Assembly (NCBI GenBank): GCA_020744425.1
Contig: JAGMUV010000039.1
Span: 310,001 to 374,000, forward strand
DNA: 64,000 nucleotides
Source of the DNA: Dactylonectria macrodidyma
Lineage: Eukaryota > Ascomycota > Sordariomycetes > Hypocreales > Nectriaceae
Direction: 5' to 3'
Shown here: positions 49,936 to 60,007 of the stretch, piece by piece
How the letters are laid out: every line of letters starts with the position of its first letter
Numbering within the stretch: the first letter of the stretch is position 1
Notes under the pieces: model-generated
Databases searched by the model: none
What the model was told of the DNA's origin: nothing
What the model saw: only the letters and a program-made list of their open reading frames with translations
Translations under genes and position numbers: made by a program

Positions 49936-52704
49936 CTATGCTAACATACCGCTTCGAAGCAGGTGCTTTTGGCATTCAATCGCTGCTACAGTGTCCGAAT
50001 TAAGCCGATTTCGTTCATCTGTGATGACCTTCTTTGTCTGTGAGAAAACGCGTTCACACTCGGCGCTCATTGCTGGGCAACTGAACAAGTCAAACGCCAT
50101 CTTGGACAGGATGGGGTAGTCAGATGTACGGCGAACCCACCACTCCAGAGGATCCTCAACATCCAGATCAGCCTTATTAGTCCTGGCCATAAACGCATCC
50201 AGCTCAGATGTCAGTTTTGTCCGCTTCCCTCGAGTGGCTGACGCCGCAATGGCAGCAAGCCTCTGACGACGCTTACGAGCTTGCTGGAGTGGATCAAGCC
50301 TCGCCCCGTTATCAGCAACAGCCTCCTCCTCCTCCTCCTCCTCCTGCTGCTGCTGCTGTCGTGCTCCTTCTATTAGGTCCACTTCCGCAGCTGCTTCCTC
50401 GTATTGTGCATAGGCCTCCCGCACCACTCTCTTCGCCCCGCTGATCCATTGCTTGTTGTGGCTCCATTCAAGCTCGAAATAGGTAAATTTGTTTGCCAGA
50501 TGCAGGGCAACTGCACATCGGTATGCAGGCGTGGCATCTGTGAGGCCAAAATATTCTTCAAGCTTGATGCGAGCAGCATCAATAGCATGGGCATAATATG
50601 TTGACACCACGTCAGGGTGATCATCTGCAAACTTCCCAGCCTCCTGGAGCTTCTTGAAAAGGACATCAAGCGACTCGATCGTCTCGTGGAGGGAGCCATG
50701 CGATCCTTCTAGGCCAGCTTTGTTTGCCCGGCCTTCCATGCGCTTTGTTAGATCTTTGAAGGGCTTTAAGATATCGAGGAAGTGGCCCAGATCGGTCCAA
50801 TCTTGTGGAGTAAGGATATCCTGTGAGATATCATATTCTCCGTTGGTATGTTTGTAGTTGAGGAAGAATAGATCAATGGCGTGGCGGAGTTTCAGAGCTC
50901 TTTCAATCATGGAATATACAGAGTTCCAGCGGATCAGGCTTTCTATCCATATTCCATACTCCATACAGGCCCGTATGGAATATGGAATATGGAATGCACC
51001 TCGTATGGAAGCTTATTCCATACGTATGGAATACAAAAAATGACGTCATCTCTCACACTGCCACTATCGTAAAGAATCAGGTTTGGGAGCTCTGCAATTC
51101 AGGAATTGTACAGTGGTTTGCCTGCTGTCGGCTGTAGACAGAGCTGAGATTGAAGTATGAAACAGCATAAACGATGGGTTTGGGATCACTCTGAAACAGA
51201 CTGCAATAGCGGGGATAATATTTTCCGGAATAATCCATTATTCCATACGTATGGAATACGGACGGCCCGTATGGAATATGGAGTATGGAGTATGGAACAT
51301 TCCATACTCCATCACTTATTCCATACGAGTATGGATAGAAAGCCTGCAGCGGATCCCGCCATCGACCAGGACTCTAGTGTAGAGATTCTCGATGCTGCCT
51401 TCGTCGTACGCCTGCAGAACGTCCTGTTTCAGTCTCTCTCGTCGCTGGTCGCTTCTGTTGATCCACGTACAGAAGTTGTGGAGCTTGCCGATAAAGCTTT
51501 GCTTCCTCCATATCTCAAACCGCTCGTCATCAGATGCGCCATGGAGCCGTTGCTCCAGCTTGCTAACGCCCTGCCCAAAGAGGAGAGCTTTGACGATGAG
51601 ATTCAGCATATGGCCGACGCACCGAAGGCGACTCTGACGGTTGATTGCAGGGTACTGCTTTGCTAGCTCCTGAATGCATGTGTCATTATTGCTAGCGTTG
51701 TCCATCATAAAGAAGCCAATGACTTGGGAGATATCGTAGAAATCGATGACTGTTGACAGCACCTTGGCATTCTCGCCGGAGTGAGGGCCTTTCAGAGGGG
51801 GAAGATCCAGAAGAGCTGTCTGTAGCTTATGTCCTTCATCCAAGAAGTGAGCAACAACAGCTAGATAGTTTGTCCCTTCTTCAGATGTCCACGCATCCGT
51901 CGAGACGTGAATCTTGCTTGTGGTGAGATGGAGCTTTTCCCTCAGCCAAACACGTCTCCCAGCATCACCAAACCATTTCTCTTTGACCCAGCTACTAAGC
52001 GCTGACGGGCTCTTGGGCAGAATCTTGCCGCTGTCTTCCAGATAGTTGGTGAAAATCTCATAGGTGCGTTGATGGGTTGCTTGACGAAAGGTGAGATCAA
52101 GATCAATCACCCAGTCGGTAAAGTCGTCTTTAAATTGCAGGTCGTTGAACACCAACCGCCGCCCTCCGAGGTATGATGTGAGATTTGTTGTGCCCTTGGC
52201 TATGCTGAAGGGATTGCATTCTGCTGCCTTGTAGCCAAATTCTTCCAGCCTGTGCTGATGTTTCAGATGGTATATAATGCTGGTCGTGCTCTCACTGGCA
52301 AAGAGTGCAGTATTGTGATGGCCACTAACGTGGCAGTATTTGCAGAGCCAGTACTTATTGTCTCCGTCCGTTGTAAGCTGTGCGCCGTGTCTGTAGATTG
52401 CTGAGGGTTGGGATTTGGAGTTGATGGTGCGCTTATGAGGCTGACGATATCGGATGGATGGCACTGGCTTCCCATCGTAACGGATTTTGTCCCACTCGAT
52501 AGGGAAATGACATTGAGACGCTTTTGGCACCTCTCTTTCGTGGGAAACGGTTGCGGGAGAAGCACCATGAAGTCGCACACTCGTTGGAGTTGAGACGGAG
52601 CTAGGGGTACTGGACTGAGCAGAATCGATCGGCTCAGAGGGAGTCCTAGGGGGTGTAGCCTTTACGAACCTTCCCCGAGGCTGAAACATTGGATATGAAG
52701 GCAT
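49936..52704 (-). pseudogene. hAT transposase interrupted by a MITE
   Basis: From ATG at 52704: a proline/serine-rich start, a BED zinc finger (YWLCKYCHVSGHHN...YHLKHQH), catalytic strand region (HVSTDAWTSEEGTNYLAVVAH), CVGHMLNLIVKALL and, after the MITE, ALKLRHAIDLFF. The dimerisation domain follows (FDLFSCPAMSAECERVFSQT, ITDERNRLNSD). The MITE plus one CAGCGGAT copy (50935-51354) falls within the codons for GGIRWNS; excising it restores the frame, and no other lesion was found. A Gln/Glu run (about 50320-50360) is encoded by CTG/CTC repeats. Apart from the MITE the gene looks functional. Confidence 0.9.
50935..51346. mobile_element. MITE derived from the 901-3663 hAT family
   Basis: Same ends as the 901-3663 element (CAGGCTTTCTATCCATA...) and the same CCATAC/GTATGG palindromes. 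Perfect 8-bp duplication CAGCGGAT (50927-50934, 51347-51354). 412 bp, made of the two ends of the larger element with the interior deleted. Confidence 0.95.
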
Positions 52705-53057
52705 TATTGACTTGGGATTTGGACTGTGCGAGACTTTCTGGCAGCAAAAAGACATGGACAAATTGATCGGGCTGCAACCTCCTATCACGACCAACAGAAA
52801 AAGGGGGTTTCGCAACGCCTTGCATAAAACGGAAATGTAGTCGAGTAAGTCAAGTAACCCCGAGTAAGCGAAAGGGTCTTGCTTTGCTTGGTTGAAGACC
52901 ATCTTTACTTTACTTGGTTGTTACGTAATCAACCAATCCCAACCAACCAAGTCAAGTAACTTGGTTGTTGGACACACTGAGTGTTCTGCGTGTGACCAAC
53001 ACCAACACCAACGCCAACCACGTCATACAACACTGAGCAAAAAAATCACCATTTTCG

Positions 53058-55844
53058 TTGACCAACCCATTTAAAACGGCCCAACGCGAAGATTTTGAGC
53101 TTCTTAAGGCAGTTGAGAACGCGACCAACTATTATTTAATTGATGAAGATAAGACGCAGCCACAGAATACGCGTCGCACGTATACGTGTCCCCAGAAGGA
53201 GTGGAAGGTATGGAGGCAACTTACATACACCACCACATTTACAGCTGCTTATTTATTATAACTTAACTGCAAGACGAATCATATTGCTAACTTGTATCCA
53301 GGAATGGTGTGCAGAGAAAGCATTACCGTCTATCCCTCCAGACTGGCCTAAGCCGTACAACCAGGGAGGCGTTCTGCCAGCTGACCTCGTGGATGAGGGC
53401 AAATTGGTATGGTTTCTCGACGAGAAAGTCGTCAGCAGGGCACCTAAGACTGGATCTCGAGCGAAAAATGAGAGAAAACGCTGGGCCGAAGGCGTGGCTG
53501 AACGCAAGGCCAAGAAGGCCAAGACGATCTCTGTTGACGCCCCTGTTGGCCCTTCAGCTCCAGATGACAGCTGTATCACCGTTGCCGACAAAACAGCCGT
53601 GGATAAGATCGATCTGACATCAGAAGATGAAGAGGAGCCATTCAAATCCGCACTCACGCTCAAATTCAACACCGTGAGGACCTACGGCAACGCCATTACG
53701 AGACTCTGGGCAGAGCAACGAACGAGGAGAATAAATGGCCAGATGTTAAATCCATCGCCACATCCACGTTGCCTTGCAAACAAGGCTATTTATCGCTATA
53801 TTCTGCGACAGACTCACGAGAAAGGACGTGAAGAGTGGGCAGACCGTATGGTCGGTACCATTAAAGATGCCTACTCGCCTGCCAAAATATCAGAGCATAC
53901 TCGTTGTGCCTGGCGATTGAAAGAGAAGGCGTATGGACTGCGTACTTCCGTGGATTTTCTCTTCGGCAATCACATGTTGTTACGATCAAGCAACCAGAGG
54001 CCTATTGAGTTGGTGTGAAAGGCCTCTAGCAAGTTGATTCAACTGACTAGTCCCTATGCTATTTACTTTCAAGATGAAGAAGAAAGGAAGGAATCTAAAT
54101 ACAAACTGGGTGCGTGAAGACGCGTTATATCTTCTTTAATATAGAAGATTCGAGAATCAACTCGATGGCGCTGTGGAGAAGAATTCGGGCTTGGCGGCAG
54201 AGCCGCCCGCCAGGTGGGCCTGACCCGTTACAGTTGGCCGACTGCTTCTGTCTTGAGTGCCCTAACGAGGGCGTCCAGGTTCACAACATCCCAACCTACG
54301 CCTTTGTTGTGGTTATGAATCAAGGCAAAACTAACCAGAACGGCCGAATCGAGTATGGGGCTTGCTTGAGACATCGTGACCCTTATGCTTGTTTGGTTGG
54401 CCAACTCGCTTTCTGGCTGTTTTTTCGTCGGCAGGTTGAAAGAGAGCCATTTCCAGACTTCTCGCGTCCCGAGAAATGGTATAATATTAAGATATTACGA
54501 CAACAGAAAGACAGACCAACAGGTAAGTTAGATTGTCTTCTTATTTACGAGTCTTCATAGCTTATAACTATATAGCAGAACTCTCATATCAAACAAGCCA
54601 CGCGTGGACTCGTCGTCTATATAGCCATGTCGGCATTAAGACCTCTAAGGCTAGTCATGCACCTCGTGTTGCTGCTACGCAAAATGCCGATATGGCTGGC
54701 GTTCCTGAGGCACAAGTAGGTAGCCTCCCTTTGACTCTGGTAGCCACTATTAACTTATTATTAGATTAGACGAGCTGGCAGATGGAATATGGGAGACTCA
54801 ATGATAGGCTGTTATCTCACATCGCTACCCTACGCGTTCATGAGAGCCTCTGCCGACTTCTCGCCAGAATGGGCTGGCAGTTACTTCATTCCACGCTCCA
54901 CGGTCTTGCCCTCGGCTTGGCTACGTTCTCAAATTTGGCCTCAGGCTGACTTTTGGTTCCAAGCCTTCAAAGACTCTAGTCACGAGATGGCTGAAGTCTT
55001 TGAGAATAAAGCTACAGGTGCTTTTATTGAGCTATTAGGATGGTTACGAGTAGTCTTGCTGCAAGATGCTCCTTTCCTCGCACGCGATTTCCCTAACCAT
55101 CCTATATTCAAAGATCCCATCTTCAAGACCGATGAGTACAAAGACTTTGCTGCAAGCGTCGTACGTGCCTCTGAGGAGTCTCGTGAGGATAGCCAGGCCG
55201 AGTTAATCCAGAAGGCAATACCTGCAATTGCAGAGAAAGTCCGTGGAGTTGAGGCTGGAATCTATAGTCTAAAGAAGACTGTAGAGACGGAGGTTTTATC
55301 TCTTAAAGCAGAAGTCACGAGGCTGAAAGACGAGATCCAAGAACGCAACAAGGCTGAGATCACCATAGTCACAACTATCAGCCCTTTCGGCAGAACACAT
55401 CGTCAGACTGTTCGATACGAACAATAAGAAGGTATTCCAACGTCCTCACAACGAAGGCAATCTTCATCCCCAGAGACCAGAGCCCCGGCAGCTACCAGAG
55501 CCCCAACGGCCATCACGACAACAACAGAGTTACCTCCACAGATCGGATTCCCACGTACTATTCGTACAGTCAGAGATCTCGTGAGGCTCTGGAGACATGG
55601 TCTGGCAGGCTATATGGACTCGGTTGACGCGTTAGAGAAGCGATGGGGCTCACAGTGGCGGCTACGTAATGAGAGGCAACTCTTTTCTACTCGCAAACGG
55701 ATCGTCGATGAGGTGGTCTCTCGGTCACAGGCAAACGGCTGGTCAGAAAATGAGGCGGCGAGACAGCTGGACGAGGAGAGAGGGCAACGCTGATTAGATT
55801 GGCTTTTTAAGCAACTTAAAGAGCGTACAGGCCAAAATAAATAG
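53058..55844 (+). pseudogene. Crypton-like tyrosine recombinase with GCR1_C domain
   Basis: The exons run 53058-53207, 53302-about 54015, about 54232-54524, 54576-54715 and 54765 on. Introns have GT-AG ends (94, about 217, 51 and 49 bp). The tyrosine-recombinase (Ndc10-like) region shows CLRHRDPY (Arg), KASHAPR (His..Arg), RRAGRWN and GCYLTSLP (catalytic Tyr). A coiled linker follows, then a GCR1_C-type DNA-binding domain (PRTIRTVRDLVRLWRHG, KRWGSQWR). A TAA at 55425, where CAA would fit, and a TGA at 55791 break the end. No ATG is seen at the expected start. Cryptons move by recombination and lack inverted repeats; none were found. Confidence 0.82.
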
Positions 55845-56439
55845 CTCCTGGATCAGATCACCCGAGCCTCTATGGCCTAGGTTACCCCTGAGCAATCTGA
55901 GTCAGATTTAGCCATCTAATCGTGACCAAACCGATGCAGTCTTGTTCGCCTCGTTCTGGCGAGTAAAATGATGGTATCGTTGTGTCCGTAATGTAAAAGT
56001 TTAAGCCCACAATCGATGAGTCTGTGTATTGATAGCGTTCCCAGAGGCGGTTATGGTAACTCGAAGAATTGGAAATAGTCGACTGTTTTAGTGGAGTTTT
56101 AGGGGAGATGTGGCGGCAGTGCGCTGAACGATACGCTGGAGACCGCCCAAAAATCCGACCCAATTCACGTTTCCGGACACAACTTCACAACCGCGCAGGC
56201 TAGCCGATACGCAAGTAAATCAAATGAATCACCAGAAGCAGGGCTTCACGTAGGTATAACTTTTATCGTGCCGCGACGCGCAGCCGTCGGGCGCTGGCCT
56301 CGCGTTGCTGATATCACCAGAAAATCCGGGATATTACAGGCTGGGCCGTCATCTGCGGGGTCATCCGCCGATCACGCACCCAAAAACCCCTGCGATATCC
56401 ACTAGATATCTAGGGTATCCTCTCCTAGCCTTCCTAAAT
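55845..56439. other. no recognisable gene
   Basis: About 600 bp with no supported frame or repeat partner. Confidence 0.5.
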
Positions 56440-56593
56440 AAGTAATTATTGGCATCAAGTACTTGACAACTTGACACTCCTTTAACTTGATTGATTGACG
56501 ATAACCCTTAGACTTGACTTGAGAACTTGACTTGACGAGAAGTCGAACTTGATTGAGAATTGTCAAGTTCGAGCTTGATTGTTAGCCACACTG
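56440..56593. mobile_element. hAT-like terminus fragment
   Basis: Repeated ACTTGACTTG/CAAGTTCGA motifs lead to GTTAGCCACACTG at 56593. That pattern (complement CAGTGTGGCTAAC) is like the hAT ends at 42 and 52979. Its body and partner end are not seen. Confidence 0.45.
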
Positions 56594-57062
56594 CCAAGCC
56601 CGATCGACGCGGATAAGACTAGCGAGAGAGCAGCTACAACAGCACCAGACACTACCGGACAGAGTGGGCGGCTTCTCGAAGAGGGTTGACAAAGCGCTAC
56701 CAGGAAAACACACAAAGGTGCTGTACGACGGACTGAAGAGGCGCGAAGCAGACACGCTTTCGCAGTTGCGCATGGGAATGGCGAGGATTAACAGCTACCT
56801 GTTGAGGATCGGTGCAGTGGAATCAGACTTGTGCGACTGTGGAAGGGCAGTCGAGACGATGGAACATTTTCTCTTTCGATGCACCAAGTGGGACGCACAA
56901 CGCGAAGGCATAAGACAAATCAGGCAAAGCGAGATAGGAAACCTATCGTTCTTTTTGGGAGGAAAGTCGGCATTGGACGGACCGAAGTGGTCACCTAACC
57001 TACAGGCGGTGCGAGCAACGATCAAATTTGCGATGAAGACAGGAAGGTTGGGAGTGAAGTAG
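56594..57062 (+). pseudogene. LINE copy C ORF2 C-terminal domain
   Basis: Continuous frame through DRVGGFSKRVDKALPGKHTK and the zinc-like CDCGRAVETMEHFLFRC to GRLGVK and a stop. It provides the reference for the frameshift in copy A. It lacks endonuclease and reverse transcriptase. Confidence 0.88.
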
Positions 57063-57365
57063 GAGAATGGGACATACTAACAGCCGGAACCAGGAAACAG
57101 TGGCACAATACTAACACAGTACAGCCTCATTTTGACAGACCACGCTTCAGCTGCTGAGGATAGGATGCTGAACACTTGGAGAAATTGGCCTTCAAGCAGG
57201 CCTGTCAGAGAGAGTCAAGCGAGGCCAAACGAAAGCGATCCAGGGAGAGAAAGTGGGGCTTTACTTGTGGTCAGGATTGAAGGTGGCAGAAATGTAAATA
57301 GCATAGCGTGTTCCATGGCCCTATGAGATCCGTTCTCCCGGGCGTAATAAATCTACTACTACTAC
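56594..57365 (+). mobile_element. LINE copy C, 5'-truncated
   Basis: Starts abruptly at CCAAGCCCGATCGACGCGG within ORF2 sequence (compare copy A near 14955), includes the Cys-rich ORF2 C-terminus (to 57062), the full 3' UTR and a short (CTA) tail. Inserted at a piggyBac-like gene. Its frame is intact where copy A has a 4-bp deletion. Confidence 0.93.
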
Positions 57366-58340
57366 AAATTGCTACATCACACTGCAAGCAGCCCGAACTT
57401 GTCATCGTCGGCCGCCTTCGATTGAGCTGACTTGGCTGTGCCGCCCTTAGAGGCACCCGACCCTGCCGGGGCTCATTGAATCTGATCCCTTTACAGCCGA
57501 GGTAGCTAGATTTTTTCCCTCTTGAGACTCTTTTATGCTGTATTGTAGGCGTAAATGTGTCGCCGGACCGATATCTCTGCCTCAAGGCTGCGGTAGCTGT
57601 GTAAGTGCGGATGAGGTCATCACAGATGCGTTGCCTCCACGCTGTCTGTGACTCAATTCGCGGCCAACTAGGGTCTCCGTGGAATTGAAGAAGGTAGCTG
57701 TTGACGAGTGCAGTCTCGAGGAGGAAGCACCATGCAATAACCCGCCAAGCGCCCTTATAAACACGATGATCCATTCCCAGCTTTGCTCGTAGTTGATCGC
57801 CAATATCGACCGCGCCCATGTGATCGTTGTAGTCAGTCGCGATAGACGGCTGCCAAACCTTTAGCACAGGGTGCGCACCAAAAAAGTGCTTGATTTGCCG
57901 TGCCCGGGAATGATGCCAATTGTGCTCCGCCTCATCATACGCCCGGATTTATCATGGCATATTTCAAGCAGACCCACCCCGCCGTGTCTCGATCAACAAG
58001 TAGAATTGGGTACTTCCCGGCGGCGCCACGTTCCGAGTCATTTGTCTCGATCGATGAGTGCCCCAGGTTCCCTAGATTACTCGGTGGTTCGTGGGATACT
58101 CCACAGACCTAGTCCCTTCCACTGCCATCGAACCAACTGCCGACATAGAAGAGGAACTAGAGGGGCCCCCGGCGCTATGTTTGAGGGGAATGGTCCATTC
58201 AGTGACGGCCACAGAACTTAATATCGGAGTGGGTCCCCAATGAGCCCATTGGACCAGGGTGAATTCGTTCTTATGTGTGAAAATTAGGAAGTCCCACCAG
58301 ACGCGGGCGTTTGCTGGCGTGCCATGCTTCGCGAAGACCT
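57366..58340 (-). pseudogene. piggyBac-like transposase fragment
   Basis: Pieces on the minus strand match piggyBac: VSQVFAKHG (after the second Asp), YNDHMGAVDIGDQLRAKLGM (third Asp), YLGCKGIRFNEP and a C-terminal CLQCDVAICSS cut by the LINE C tail at 57365. Stops and frame changes occur between 58072 and 57867. The N-terminal half is missing. A piggyBac-like end TTTAACCCTTTAAGCACG lies at about 58386. Confidence 0.8.
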
Positions 58341-58657
58341 GTGACACCAATCAATCAACACACTGCTGCTGCTCATCATATTCACTTTAACCCTTTAAGC
58401 ACGCTCAGTGCGACACATATCGAGGCAGTTGAACGCCACGTGTTAGGAAGTCCGACAGCGGAGGGGCTATGCTTAATGCAGTAATTGAGACGGGGCCCCG
58501 TCCAGTTTTGGAAGGACGGGTACCGCCCCCCTATTGACCGCCCCAACACAGGTCGGCAGTCACCTGACAACCCCGCTCACCGGACATTCATAAAGTTGCT
58601 AAAGCCGTGAAGGAAATTGAACTCAACTAAACTGAAGAGAAGTGCCCATGAGAAATG
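58341..58657. other. piggyBac-like end and unassigned sequence
   Basis: It contains TTTAACCCTTTAAGCACG at about 58386, which looks like TTAA plus a CCCT-type piggyBac terminus belonging to the fragment at 57366-58340. The rest is unassigned. Confidence 0.4.
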
Positions 58658-58799
58658 TGTTGAAATGAGCATATTGTGTTGATTGAAGAAGAAGAAAGAC
58701 TGGTGTTAACCACCGGAAACTATTGACAAGAAGACATCCACATCCTCGCCACCAATGGATCGGAATAGCCATTGATCCGTTAAACAATGGATCTCAACA
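58658..58799. repeat. LTR (TGTTGA...TCAACA family), third copy
   Basis: 142 bp, the same family as 4171-4312 and 18686-18826. Flanks AAATG and CTCCC do not match, so this copy is either old or one end of a rearranged element. Confidence 0.8.
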
Positions 58800-58929
58800 C
58801 TCCCACTCGAGCCATTGGTGCGAGATGTTTCTGCGTAACAGAGTGTGGCCTCGTTAAAACCTCAAAAACACCTTCGTGGGTGAAAAACAGGAAAGAGCTT
58901 TTATTACCACACCTGTGTTAGATTGTTCG

Positions 58930-59400
58930 GTCACTGGGGCCTTAGCACCCCGGGTCTCCCGAATTGTTTGATAGATAAATTTGTGAGGCGAACAGCCTTG
59001 AATTCTCTGGTCACTGGGGCCTTAGCACCCCAGATCCTCCAGATTGTTTGATGTTTGATGTTTGCGAGGCGGACAGCCTTGAATTCTTTGGTCACTGGAG
59101 CCTTAGCACCCCAGATCTCCCAGGTAGTTTGATATTTGGATGAAGTCTTGGAATCTTCGATCACTGGGGCCTTAATGCCCCAGATCTCCCACTTCATCGC
59201 GGACAGATGGTTTTGATGTTTGGATGAAGCCTTGGAATCTTCGATCACTAGGGCCTTAGCACCCCAGATCTCCCACTTCATCACGGACAGGTGGTATTGA
59301 TGTTTGGATGAAGTCTTGGAATCTTCGATCACTAGGGCCTTAGCACCCCAGATCTCCCACTTCATCACGTACAGGTGGTTTTGAAATGTGGAAGACATTG
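58930..59400 (-). repeat. minisatellite of about six 70-84 bp units, in frame
   Basis: Units centred on GGGGCCTTAGCACCCCAGAT are repeated about six times, the last three nearly identical at 84 bp. Because units are multiples of three, the minus strand stays open for 155 codons with a repeated motif (MKWEIWGAKALVIEDSK). Nothing else supports coding, and the family is unknown. It lies downstream of the Copia 2 polyprotein. Confidence 0.75.
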
Positions 59401-59928
59401 GTATTGTCTTTTATATGTATTGTCGACTATGATAGTCGAAGTATTTTGTTTTCTTTGACGGATCCGATTGACCAGGTTCCGTTGCATGTCTTGTAGGACA
59501 GTGACTGTTAAGGCTGAAGAAGCCAATTCAGCAGCGTTTGCTGTATTTTGTAGGTTTGTAGATTTGTAGCTCAATCATGTTCATTTGCCGCATGATTCTT
59601 TCCGATTGGCTCTTGCGTGAATGTTTCTGAATAGGTGGATCTGATTTGCGCGTAATGGGCGCCCAGATACAGCTGAAGCTGTTGTAGAATTGTTGTAGGA
59701 AGCTGAAGTGTTCCGAGCCGAGGGCCCGCGGGTCATTTTTGGGGATTCGATGATTTGAATAGACTGTTGGGCTCCCATTCTCTCCCACTTGGAGTATGAT
59801 GAAAAGGACAAGAAGGATTTGTGAACTTAATGTAGTAGCCTTTCGACGCTACTGCCTCTAGCTCCTAACTTGGTTGGCTGGTAGCTAGGTTGGTTGTTGA
59901 GACAGCGCGGAGTGTCAGTTGGCTAGTC

Positions 59929-59954
59929 TTTTTTTTTTTTTTTTTTTTTTTTTT
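59929..59954. repeat. poly-T run (26 nt)
   Basis: Uninterrupted T tract, poly-A on the Copia 2 sense strand, about 55 bp after its stop codon. On that strand AAAAGGAGGTG follows the stop at about 59970 and may be the polypurine tract, but the second LTR is outside the window. Confidence 0.7.
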
Positions 59955-60007
59955 GAAATGAATCACCTCCTTTTCTCATGATCCATACTTACGCGACCAA
60001 CAGTAGA

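Larger units (their letters stand above)
49771..52979 (-). mobile_element. hAT element with 8-bp duplication, carrying a MITE
   Basis: Ends CAGTGTGTCCATCAACCAAG and its complement finishing ACACACTG at 52979. AGTGTTCT flanks both sides (49763-49770, 52980-52987). Subterminal ACTTGGTTG/CAACCAAG repeats occur at both ends. 3209 bp including a 412-bp MITE. Confidence 0.95.

Noticed and set aside
57132..57326. Small frame downstream of LINE copy C ORF2
   Set aside because: It is the LINE 3' UTR, also present and unconserved as protein in copies A and B.
58658..58799. LTR as the 3' LTR of Copia 2
   Set aside because: No matching polypurine tract next to it, and about 1.2 kb including a minisatellite lies between; the other LTR is outside the window, so it cannot be paired.
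59911..59930. CAACCAA-rich stretch as another hAT end
   Set aside because: No terminal CACTG at the expected place and no partner; left unassigned.
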